From contig VXBA01001027.1 of assembly GCA_013399895.1 (NCBI GenBank), positions 1,072,374 to 1,136,373 on the forward strand: a stretch of DNA of 64,000 nt, in the 5' to 3' direction. This stretch comes from Serilophus lunatus. Lineage: Eukaryota; Chordata; Aves; Passeriformes; Eurylaimidae. A model generated the notes under the pieces. The model was given only the letters and a program-made list of their open reading frames with translations. It did not search any database and was not told the origin of the DNA. Position 1 is the stretch's first letter. Each line of letters begins with the position of its first letter. The translations under genes were made by a program, and so were the position numbers. This document shows positions 48,601 through 58,100 of the stretch, piece by piece.

Positions 48601-51600
48601 TAATAACGAACCAAAGAAAGGACTGGAGGAGGCCATGTGAAATAGCTGCAATATTCCTGATTCTGTGGACTTGCAGCTAAGGAAAACATGAGATTGGAGT
48701 GCTACTTGTGTTCAAAGGCATAATGTTTCTGGAGTGCATGCTGCTGATACTGGGAAAACGTGTTCTAGACTCTGGAAATTAATGCTGATAGGGCCAGAAA
48801 CCATTGGCAAGGGAGTTGTTTGGGAAGGGGGCTTTATCTCACCTCTCTTTTCCTACCATAGGAACAGTGCTTACCTGAGAGATTTTAAAATCTGTTGGTA
48901 CAGAAGGCATTACAAAATTTAAAAAATGCCTTTCTACTTCAATTTCCCAATTTTTTAGTAGGAGAAATACCATCAACAAACAGTATTTCCTAGGAATATC
49001 ATTAGGAAATATCACTAGGAAAACAGTTGGTGCTCCAAAAGTACTGGAGATAAAAAATATCATTTTCAAGACCCAATCTCAAATCCAAAGTTGACCTTGA
49101 GTACTGTGTCCAGTTCTGGGCCCCTCAGTTTAGGAAGGACATGGAGATGATTGAGCACGTCCAGAGGAGAGCAACGAGGCTGGTGGGGGGCTTGGAGCAC
49201 AAGCCCTGTGAGGAACAACTGAGGGAGTTAGAGTTGTTTAGCCTGGAGAAAAGGAGACTCAGGGGTGACCTTATCACTCTCTACAACTTCCTGAAAGGAG
49301 GTCGTAGTCAGGTGGGGGTTGGTCTCTTCCACCAGGCAGCAACTGACAGAACGAGAGGACACAGTCTCAAGCTGCACCAAGGAAGGTATAGGTTAGACCA
49401 GGGGTCTTCAAACTACGGCCCGCGGGCTGCATACGGCCCGCCAGGGTCGTCAATCCGGCCTGCCGGTATTTACAGAACTCCCCCGCCTCTGTCCTGTCTG
49501 CGGTTTTCTCTCGGACGGGTCAGTCCCCGTCCCCCCGCAGTCGCACGGGNACAATTGTTCTTCATTTAAAATATTGCATTTTTTTTCCTGTTTTTTGTGC
49601 ACTACTACAAATAAAATACGTGCAGTGTGCATAGGAATTCATTCATTTTTTTCCAAACTATAGTCCGGCCCCCGACAGTGTCTGAGGGACAGTAACCAGC
49701 CCCCAACAGTGTCTGAGGGACAGTGAACCGGCCCCCTGTTTAAAAAGTTTTAAGACCCCTGGGTTAGACATTAGAAAGAAGTTTTTCACAGAAAGAATAA
49801 TAAAGTATTGGAATAGTGTGCTCGTGGAGGTGGTGGAGTCACCATCCCTGGATGTGTTTAAAAAAAGGCTGGATGTGGCACTTGGTGACATAGTCTAGTC
49901 GAGGTGTTAGGGCGAGGGTTGGACTCAATGATCTTGGAGGTCTCTTCCAACCTAGTAATTCTGTGTGATTCTGTGATTAAAGCATTCACACAGGCATCCT
50001 ATAACCTCAAAAATACAGAAATAACCATAATTAAGATAGATGTAATATGTATTTGGGTAAAGTTCCAAGCATTTTAATGTATTATTAAAAAAAACCCTTT
50101 TTTTTCAGGCACAACTCTCCTCCTTTGTGTCTAATGTTTTGTTGCCTTAATTTGTTGGGTTTGTTCTGTCAACAGGCATCACTGTCATGTGAAGCACAAA
50201 TTTATGTGATCCCATGGGAAGATAAAATCTTACCCAAGGTTAACTGCTCTGAAGAACGAAAAGTGGTATGATTCCTTTTCATTACCCATCATCTTAAGTA
50301 GAGCACAGAAAAAAGGCAGTTCTTAAGTTAAGTTTAGTTATTAAGTTCTAGACCACATTATCCCATATTTTGTACCAAAAGCCAAAGGAACTCGTACTTA
50401 AGAACCTCAGTAATTCCACACTTCTCCCTCTCACCCTCTAATCTGAGCAACCTGCTACACCAAAGTCAGTTTTGCCACAAGGTGAGAGAGCATCCAACAA
50501 AGTGATGAAACACAGCAACAGAGGCAGCAGGACAGGGAGAACACTGCTTGTTGACTGCTCCTCTGTAATGCCAGTTAAGCTCTGAAGTTTCAAGACCCAT
50601 TGGCTCTTTTAAATTACTATTCATACTAGGTTTAAAAATTGAAACAAAAATGTATTTGGCAACACAGTAATTATACCCCACAGATTTCCAAAGCATCTGT
50701 GAACCTTTTCATAGCAGTTGAGTGGCAGATCGCCTGCCACAGTTGTCAATCTCTGCAGGAAGATCTTTCAATTCCTTCCTACTCAGCTCCACAATTAACA
50801 AACCCTGAACATGGGTCAGTTTGAAAATCTGCAAATGCAATAGAAATATTTTTTATTATCAGAACTTTCTGACGATTGCAGGTTTTTTAATAAATGCAGA
50901 GACTCCCACACTACTCTGAATACAGATAATCCTGCCCTCATAATTAATAACTTCACTTTGCTCAGCACCTTTGTAACTACATATTCATTCATTATGTATC
51001 AACTAATGTCTTCCCTCTCTATTTTCACTACAATATTGTATCCACTTCAACTTTCAGATTTAGCTCCACCCCACATAACTCTGATTTGCAGGTAGATAAT
51101 AATCTGAGACTTTGGTGGAGAGAAATTAAACCCCTGTTGGACAGTAACTGTACACCACGTATTCAGTCTTTGTCAGCTGAAAGTGATGAGGGAGTAGCAA
51201 TTACTCAACAACCGAATGTTTGATATTACCAGCTTTAACCCATGTGTATTATTTCTAGGCAGTATTCTGAAAGCACACATCAAATCTACAGGCAAAAATT
51301 TGAATACTTACATTTTATATGTCAAAATTACACAGATCTTTTGTATATTTTGCCATTGATACTACTCAGAAATGCATTGGCCATTAGCATAAATTTGGTT
51401 TATACATGGAATTGTTATACTCTAAAAAGGACAGGGAAATTTATCCCAGGAATTCAATTGTATTGTTCATAAATTAAAACCAGTGCATGTATTTTGCTCT
51501 ATATAGTATCATTCCCCTCCTTAACTGGCAGAAATTCAGTGCTATAGAAATTTTCCTTTTACACATATAGCTGCTAAGATACTTTAGAGTTATTTGGGAG

Positions 51601-51946
51601 GATGTTTATGTTTGTATGCTTGTCACAGATAGAAGAGAGAATTGTTTAGTTTACTTTAAAAATCTGCAAAATGATTCAAGTACTGCAATGAGCCAGCTTC
51701 TGAACCTCCCAAATCTACAGCAATTGTCCTTGTTCATGTAACAAATGTGGCTATTACTGCAATGTTTTTTAGCAATACCTTCTAAGAAGGCCTCCTGGAT
51801 TCACACCTTTCCGGAGTGCTCTAGCTTCACGCGCTGCAGAAGACAGTCAAACACCTGGCAAAGAAACAAGGAAAGACAATGAACAGGACCCAGAAGGCAA
51901 AGGTGAACCTGAGCATAAACACAGGCATAAGCACAGGCATGAGTAA
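36437..51946 (+). CDS. KNG1: Kininogen-1, 10 coding exons, frame ends early after the kinin
   Basis: Exons 36437-36631, 39495-39605, 39955-40039, 42309-42481, 44143-44250, 46014-46095, 46652-46818, 48248-48355, 50176-50265 and 51773-51946 join to 430 residues. Order: signal peptide (about 1-18), three cystatin domains, then the kinin (residues 379-387) and a short charged tail. Domains 2 and 3 carry Q-V-V-A-G and Q-I-V-A-G across splice junctions, the cysteine-protease-inhibitory motif; domain 1 lacks it, as in mammals. Known: a plasma precursor cleaved by kallikrein to release kinin; the high-molecular-weight form has a His-rich D5 and a prekallikrein/FXI-binding D6. Odd: the kinin is RPPGFTPFR, and a TAA at 51944-51946 cuts the frame inside a decayed D5, giving a length close to mammalian low-molecular-weight kininogen, though an intact D6 tail follows (see 52227-52411). 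Confidence 0.9.
37516..37529 (-). promoter_or_regulatory. CTCF-like motif, minus orientation
   Basis: CTGCCCTCTGGTGT matches 13 of 14 positions of the reverse-complement CTCF consensus (SYGCCMYCTRSTGG). It lies in KNG1 intron 1. Motif match only. Confidence 0.4.
39495..39605 (+). CDS. KNG1: KNG1 exon 2: cystatin 1
   Basis: 37 codons, same length as FETUB exon 2; L-K-Y-R-I-L-E-T-S-C pattern, second Cys before Q-Y-K-A. Donor GTAAGT. Confidence 0.9.
39955..40039 (+). CDS. KNG1: KNG1 exon 3: end of cystatin 1
   Basis: 85 bases ending in phase 1; T-G-E-C-T-A opening shared with human KNG1, N-V-S sequon, C-K-I close. Confidence 0.9.
42309..42481 (+). CDS. KNG1: KNG1 exon 4: linker and start of cystatin 2
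   Basis: 173 bases starting in phase 1; C-L-G-C-x-H-P-I-S is identical to human at this point. Ends K-R-Q, supplying the Gln of Q-V-V-A-G. Donor GTTTGT. Confidence 0.91.
44143..44250 (+). CDS. KNG1: KNG1 exon 5: cystatin 2 central segment
   Basis: 36 codons opening V-V-A-G, so the inhibitory Q-V-V-A-G loop is complete after splicing. Donor GTAAGT. Confidence 0.91.
46014..46095 (+). CDS. KNG1: KNG1 exon 6: end of cystatin 2
   Basis: 82 bases ending in phase 1; G-K-C-E-A opening, S-Q-C-K close. Confidence 0.88.
46652..46818 (+). CDS. KNG1: KNG1 exon 7: linker and start of cystatin 3
   Basis: 167 bases, phase 1 start; C-A-G-C-P-K-x-I-P and S-P-E-L-K-E resemble human C-V-G-C-P-R-D-I-P and S-P-E-L-E-E. 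Ends with the Gln of Q-I-V-A-G. Donor GTGGGG. Confidence 0.9.
48248..48355 (+). CDS. KNG1: KNG1 exon 8: cystatin 3 central segment
   Basis: 36 codons opening I-V-A-G-K-N-Y, then T-N-C-S-K-K-E. Donor GTAAGT. Confidence 0.9.
49085..49980 (+). mobile_element. CR1 LINE 3' end in KNG1 intron 8, interrupted by a hAT element
   Basis: Encodes the end of CR1 ORF2 (V-Q-R-R-A-T-R-L, L-F-S-L-E-K-R-R-L-R-G-D-L-I-T) and finishes with the classic avian CR1 tail ggttggactcaatgatcttg plus terminal attctgtgattctgtgatt repeats. It is 5'-truncated near 49085. The hAT-type element at 49399-49761 sits inside it, so it is older than that insertion. Confidence 0.92.
49399..49761. mobile_element. Non-autonomous hAT-type DNA transposon, 363 bp, nested in CR1
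   Basis: Terminal inverted repeats caggggtcttcaaac / gttttaagacccctg (14 of 15 pair) are flanked by a perfect 8-bp target-site duplication, GGTTAGAC at 49391-49398 and 49762-49769. The 8-bp duplication and CAGGGG ends are hAT hallmarks. No transposase frame. The left half is GC/CpG-rich and holds the undetermined base near 49550. The right half carries two copies of a direct repeat of about 30 bases built on cagtgtctgagggacagt. Confidence 0.88.
50176..50265 (+). CDS. KNG1: KNG1 exon 9: end of cystatin 3
   Basis: 30 codons with Y-V-I-P-W-E-D-K-I-L-P-K-V-N-C, matching human Y-V-V-P-W-E-K-K-I-Y-P-T-V-N-C. Phase 0 at both ends, donor GTATGA. Confidence 0.9.
51773..51946 (+). CDS. KNG1: KNG1 exon 10, kinin-encoding, open part
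   Basis: 57 codons to a TAA at 51944-51946. Opens Q-Y-L-L-R, then the kinin RPPGFTPFR (51788-51814), then S-A-L. A charged tail follows, ending in alternating His/Lys/Arg, which is the beginning of the D5 His-rich domain. In mammals this exon runs on for over 200 codons. Acceptor tgttttttag. Confidence 0.87.
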   Translation, partial: QYLLRRPPGFTPFRSALASRAAEDSQTPGKETRKDNEQDPEGKGEPEHKHRHKHRHE

Positions 51947-52226
51947 AAAAATTGATCATGAGTCTGGCATTGGCATGAAATTGGTTGTGGGTGCAGAACT
52001 GGCCAAGGGCATGGGTATAAAAAACACAGAAAAAATGGTAAACAAACATCCAACCCTCAAATCTTCTGAGGAATCCAATGAAAGGAGTTTTACTAAAAAA
52101 GAAACCCTCTCATCATCCAGTGCTGAAGCAGCATCAGAGCTGGTTAATCCAGGGGTTTCTAGAAAGGAAAGCAGTACACCTGCAAAGACACTAATACTGA
52201 TACTTCTTTATTTAATGGGTTTCCAG
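51947..52226 (+). pseudogene. KNG1: Decayed His-rich D5 segment of KNG1
   Basis: Reading on in the kinin frame gives nine stops between 51944 and 52162, yet kininogen-like pieces remain: G-H-G-Y-K-K-H-R-K-N-G-K (about 52010-52045) in the kinin frame, then a Ser/Glu/Lys-rich linker in a +1-shifted frame (about 52045-52185). The pattern implies several indels and point changes in a once-coding His-rich domain. If the segment 51903-52226 is spliced out, this is intron rather than pseudogene. Confidence 0.6.
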
Positions 52227-52411
52227 ATCGCCCAGAATCTCCTCAGCCCAGATGTCCTGGAAAACCATGGAAACAAATTATGGACCTTCCAGCCCCTTCT
52301 AGCTTTCCCAGAGAATTCACAAATGAGGATCTCTTGCCTTCTGGAGCAGAAAACAGTGATCCTGCAACAGAAAACCAAGAGGAAGGCTTTGATCTTGCAG
52401 ATGCTTTATAA
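52227..52411 (+). CDS. KNG1: KNG1 D6 tail, intact frame, possibly a separate spliced exon
   Basis: In the kinin frame, sequence is open from 52163 to a TAA at 52409-52411. It encodes F-P-D-R-P-E-S, then R-C-P-G-K-P-W-K, and ends G-F-D-L-A-D-A-L; human D6 has C-P-G-R-P-W-K and ends F-D-L-T-D-G-L. This is the prekallikrein/FXI-binding end of high-molecular-weight kininogen. Just before it lie ttccag (AG at 52225-52226), a pyrimidine-rich tract, and branch-point-like ctaat/ctgat 26-32 bases upstream. A donor AAAG|GTGAAC at 51902/51903 has the matching phase 1. Splicing these would give a 477-residue protein with kinin plus D6. Inferred; no transcript seen. Confidence 0.55.
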
Positions 52412-52825
52412 TAATTCAAACATTGTAGGATCTTTTTCAGAAATGATACATAGAAAATAAGAAAAATAGGGGCTTTTTAAATGTTTAAAATGTGAAAGAG
52501 GCAAAAGCTCTTATTCTGTTAACTGACATGCTCAAGTAGGTCACCAGCACTTCTGGGGACCCAAGACCATATGGCAATACTGTGTATTTGCATATATTTG
52601 CAAATATGTAAATCAGTGTAACTCATCTGCCTCATCTGCTATAAGCACAAAGTGAATCACTGCATCAAATTTTACTGTATTATATTTAAAACAATGGCAG
52701 AAAGAATTTTGCAGATTACATGAAGAATCTCAACCAAATATGGGTAAAACAAAAGCAAGACAATAGAGAGCAAGGGAGCCTCTGTTAGATATGTGAAATA
52801 GTATTTCCCTAATTGATTGGAGTAA

Positions 52826-52831
52826 AATAAA
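52826..52831 (+). terminator. KNG1: KNG1 polyadenylation signal AATAAA
   Basis: Canonical AATAAA 415 bases after the D6 stop; another AATAAA lies at about 52943. Either could serve. Confidence 0.45.
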
Positions 52832-55115
52832 GTATAAGGGAACCTGTATTACCTTTTCATTTCTTTAAACAAATTAATGATGCCACCAGTCTATCACTAG
52901 CAGGTTGATCTGCTGGATAACAGGGACAGCTGAGAGAATCCTAAATAAAGCAGTTTTATCATTCCCTATACGTATTATGTTAACTACACAGCAGAAGTGC
53001 TACGATTGACAGATTTTCATGTGGCAGAGGTGCACAAATACTACAGATCAGATGACAAAATTGCAAACTCTTGAGATACCTAAAATTTTTTTGCCTTCTT
53101 CCATTACTATGTTGTGCATAACTTTGAGTCTGGACTGAATTTTCTATTCTGGGTATTTTCCATAAGTTGAGCTTTTGGTGGGATACGTTAGCTAAAAAGC
53201 ACCAAATATTTCTTGTAAATTAATGTTTTCCCTCTGCTTAGACCAAATGACATGGATCAAAAAAAAGTAACACAGCAATAAACAAAAAAATAATGCCATA
53301 TCAGTTCACCAGTTTGAACTCAGTCTTGTAAGAGGTTATTGACAGGATAAGGTCCCAGAAATGGTAACGCTTCACTGATACTGTTATAAAATACCACATT
53401 GCTTGAAACTCCAGTGGAAGTATCCCCCAAAACAGCTGCAATCCTCTGCAGTTGCTCACCCCAACTGGGATTCTATGGCATCAGGACTATATACTCAGCA
53501 TCTGGGGACAGGTTTTTCTTTCATGTGCTGTGAATTTATAGCCATCACCTCTCTGGTGAGGGAGAACAAGACATTCTCCACTCAGAGAGTGCAAAACAGA
53601 TGGATGAACAGAATCAGGAGGTCTTGGCACAACAGATCCAGAATGCTCTTGAAAGAGAAGATAGCTACAAGGCAAAGTCAGAAGATACAGAAGTGGAAAG
53701 GAGAGAGGTAAGGAGGAGTGATGTGGACAAGGTGAAAAGAACAAAAGAAAACAGCAAACTAGTGCCAAAAATTGAAACACTGAATGGGATGGAGACCTTG
53801 GTCAAAGTATCATGGCCAAGGAGCTAAAAAGGACAAAAACTGAAGAAAGGAGGGAAGAGCAAAAGTAAAAACCAAGAGGCATGTGCAGGAGGATCTCTCT
53901 GATTGGGGCAGGACAGAACTGAATCCATACTATATTAATCTAAACATTCCCTGACAGTGTAGCACACCTTCCTCTCCAATGCCTGTTACTTTTTTTCTAA
54001 TTGCATTAAATGCTTCATTAAAACGTATTGAAAAAGTCACAAAGTCCAAAATTAGAAACAGTCCCTGTGAGTATAAATTCAGCCTGGCTATGTGCATCTA
54101 AACATTTCTTTTTACACGGTGTAATTGGCTGCTATATAGGGATGACTGGAGAGACAGACAAACATATCTGTGAGGAGTGCTGATATTTAATCAGAACCAC
54201 TGTACTTCCTTTCTTTCTGAAAACTGCTACCAATCTTTCAGAAGTCATACAGCGTAGCTGGAGGCTGATTTTAAAGAAAGATACAAAAATAATCAAACCT
54301 TGCTTTTTTTTTCATTCTTTTCCTTGCAGCATAAAATGTAAAGAGTATCTTCACTTTTTGCCACATGACAAGTACTAAACTTACAAAGCTAGACAAAGGA
54401 AAGCCTTGAGAGTTATCTTTAGTTCTTAGTTTCTTTTTTTTTTTTTCTGAATTTTGACTGGTATGGTTTTGACTGTATCTAGAAACTCTCTGTGTACGCT
54501 AAATTATTAAAAAGAGTATAAGGTCAAACCAGTTTTTCTTTAAATCACTGTAGCAATTTAAGAAATTAATGCAAAATTACAATAAGAGAAATAAAGATGC
54601 AAAGATGAGAAAGTTTTCTTCCCATTTCCAGTCTCCCTGATCTGAATGAAAAGGTTCTTACACTCTGATGTTTTCTCCCCACAGAGAATCACATGTACAC
54701 GATCATGAGTAGTGGGACACAGACTGAGTGGTCATTTACCATGTGCTATAGTGTTGATGTGAGGTTTCATTAATGTTCAATACAAAGATGACAATTTCAA
54801 TTTGCTTTTATAATTTGCAAAAATAATTACTTTCAAAGAAATAGTTCTGGAATAAAAATCAGTGTTCCAGTCTAAAAACATTGTAACCAAATGTTTGGAT
54901 ATTTTTAGAACAGAACATTTCAATTTCTAATTGACGTGTTCTCAATTATAACAAAACAGCACTTTCAGATGGAAGAATCTGCTGTCAGAAAACTACTGAC
55001 CAGCCTTGTTTCAGCTCTGCTGCTGAGAGCTCTGCAAAACTCCCAGATTCTCCTACTGCTGGAATCACGCCGGCGCACTTTATCCTCAGCGCCTGACGAG
55101 TACTTTCCTCCTTGG

Positions 55116-55129
55116 CCAGCAGATGGCAC
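55116..55129 (+). promoter_or_regulatory. CTCF-like motif
   Basis: CCAGCAGATGGCAC matches all 14 positions of the CTCF core consensus CCASYAGRKGGCRS. It lies 2.7 kb beyond the KNG1 D6 stop, inside a slightly CpG-richer stretch. Occupancy is unknown. Confidence 0.45.
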
Positions 55130-58100
55130 ATTTTTTGCCACAGGGTTTATGATCTCCAAATTTTGTCAGTTTTGTGATTGCCAGGAAAGGCTTAGTAGGC
55201 TTAACATTCAGCGTCTCGTCTGGGTGAGTAACACTGTAGATATGAACACCCCATCTGTGCAATCTGTTTTAAATATTAAGCTCTAGCAACAGAGCTCTTA
55301 AGTATGCCAGTTACTTATTATGAGCAAGGTGTATAAATAATGCTCCAAATGTAATTTCATGAACATGAAAAAGAAGAACTAGTCCTGCACCAGAAAAAAT
55401 GGATTCTTATTGATGCAGATAATCAGAACTAGGAGTCTGGGGTATGAAAATATGTCTGAACTAAACCTCTGTTTGTGATACTGCTGACATCCAGAGCCAC
55501 ATGATGGCCATTCTGCAGTTGTCTGAATTTGATGTGCTCTCTCTCTTTCTTTTGTTCATTCCACCTGTGACAGCGGAACAAAATACACATTTTAACTGAC
55601 CATACGAAAAATTCCTCAGCTTTCCTATGGATGGCCTCTTGGATTTTTGCTGTAATTCAGACATGACCTTTTAATTACACTCAGCAGTTCCAATCATCCT
55701 CTTGTGCTGTGTTGACACAGTGTAAGCCATGGGAGAGAGCTGTGCAAACACCTGACGTCAGAACACGGGGAGCATTAATGATGAACACTGGTATTTGAGA
55801 AGTTGTAAGAACCCATTTCCATCCTTGTTTTCTCAGGTCTCTCAGCTAACAAGATAATTGCTCCCAATTTAGGAATATCAGCTCTGAGAATGAAATTAGC
55901 CTAAGAGGGTACAGAATTAGAAATTACACCACTATGTGGCCCTTGTGTAGACTGAGCTGTACCAAATCCAATACACAAATTCCTCAAATATTCTTAAAAA
56001 TTAACAATGGGGATAGATATTTTCAAGTTTGTAACCAGCTACTGACACACAACTCCTAATGCTGCTGTGTTAACAAGACTACATTAGTATAATCTGGCTT
56101 CCTTATTTTTAATTAAGCGTTACATGAAATTCATTTGGTAAAATGTAATTAATAGCACAACTTTCTACTGCATTCTAAGATAAGAGGAAGAATGCTTTAA
56201 AGAGGAAAGAGCAAAGGTTTACCTAACTGGATAAGGCATCTTGCTATACTGGGTTCAGTACTGCTGTTCTGGTGCTGGTTTCAATCTGCTGCTCAGTGAA
56301 GACTCAACCATAAGCTCCAAAGGAGTAACTCCTGCCCATATGGAGTAACAGGGATTAGAAACCTGATAGTGATTCTTTTCTCTTCTGCCATGAATACTGA
56401 CAGTGCTGATCTGTGGGATGAAAATGAGGCATTAAATTACTTACCTTACTGTTTCATTTCAAATTGAGACACAGAGAATCAGAATTCCCTGCAGAATCCA
56501 GAGTTATGCCAAAGAACTACATTTGTTTTAAACATGAAGAGCCAAAATTATTTATGAGAAGCACTATATGAATTTGGTGGATGACTCTCCACTTTCCACT
56601 GGATGCACTTAACAACAGGAGCCATAATAGACTGGTTGGCTTGAAACAAACAAAAAAACAACCGAATAGTGTGAGTGGAAAACAAGGGAACAAATCTGAC
56701 TAAGGCAGAGAATAAATGAGGATGTGCCTGTCACTTAGATTTCTTAGATTACTGTAAGAAACTACAAACAGCTGGGGTAGACAAGAATTGAGAATTGTTG
56801 ATTTCAAGTTGGGGACATAACGCTCATCAATGGAACATCAACAGGATCTACAGCATGTTTAAAGAAGGACTTTGACCTACATGCACAAAACACTATAGTT
56901 TAGTACCTTGAAAAATCCACCAGACATATGTGAAGGAACACTGTTTTATTACTTATTCTAACCCTTAAGCATATCAGCAGAAGTTAATTCCTTGCCATTC
57001 CATCCAATAGAAAAAAAAATGCTATAAAAATTCTCATGAAGTAAATCTATAATAGCTGAATTTATAAATTTATACATGCCAGCTATTCTAGTAGCTGTAT
57101 ATTAATAAAAAGAGTAGCGATGCTCACAAATTGATAAAAACAAAGGGGTATAATGGGACATAGCTCAGGCTTTTCAAAAATTAAAAAAAAAAAAAAATCA
57201 GTTCCAGAAGGAATCTAGAATCCAGACTGATCATTTAAGCAGTCTTATGACTGCTAAACCAAAATCTCCTGTTTGAGTGCAGAGGCCTGATTTTAAATTC
57301 TGCTGAGAAGTCTGTGCTCTCATTAACCTCAAATAGCATTATGGGTACTCAGCACTTCAAAAATCAGGCCTTAGAACACTCAGTCAAAGTCTATGGTGTA
57401 GAAAACTGATATTACTTTGAAGTGGCTGAGATGGACAATAAGCAGTGCAACACCTCAAACAATGAATTATGGGCAGCATTAACCTTCAAAGCAGCTCTTA
57501 TGTTTTACAGTGTTTTGGGAACTGGTGCAGGTTCTGGCATCAAACACAGTAGCACTGGTGGCTTAACAGCTTTTTTTCCTGGCCCAAATACAGAGATTAG
57601 AATGTTCTGGGTAATGTTTTGCCATACTTCCTTATTCCCTTGATCACTTCCACAATATAAACCAGGTGAAAGAAGCAGGCAAACCAAGCATGAACTACAA
57701 AATCACCCCTTTCTTCTAAATTCAGTCCAAATGTGTGGACAGATATTAGATTTACAAACAACACCTCTGCCTTGTTTAGCTTTCCACTAAGCTACTTTTC
57801 TATCCTAAGACAACCAAAATGGCTCTGAAACTGAAATCTGTTGATTGTAGCCACAAGTTTGGCACGGGAACAACATCACTATGAAGGTTATAACGTAAGT
57901 GCACTTCACACATTTCTGTATCAGCAGTACTGCAGTTTTGCTTTTTTTCACTGTAAATACATATTAGTCACCATCAACCCATAACATGGAACCAATAAAT
58001 ATTCATATTATTTTCAAGTTTATGAGAATAACCTGTCATTTAGCAACACTGTGCTTCTGGCTACCCATTTCTCCAATGAACAACTAGAAAGTTGATCTCA

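Noticed and set aside
49141..49569. 142-codon frame in KNG1 intron 8
   Set aside because: First part is the CR1 reverse-transcriptase ORF end; the rest runs into the nested hAT element and an undetermined base.
51879..52460. 193-codon open frame overlapping the KNG1 kinin exon
   Set aside because: It is shifted relative to the kinin and to D6. Only its middle (about 52045-52185) looks like old kininogen linker; its ends overlap the real coding frame. Best read as a consequence of indels in D5, not a gene.
53403..53827. Open frames after KNG1, considered as a low-molecular-weight-kininogen-specific exon
   Set aside because: The Lys/Glu-rich part from 53600 has no Cys and no resemblance to the mammalian exon 11 tail. 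No convincing acceptor in the right phase was identified.
54936..55286. 116-codon frame overlapping the CTCF-like site
   Set aside because: Leu/Ser-rich without domain pattern; both strands are open over the same stretch.
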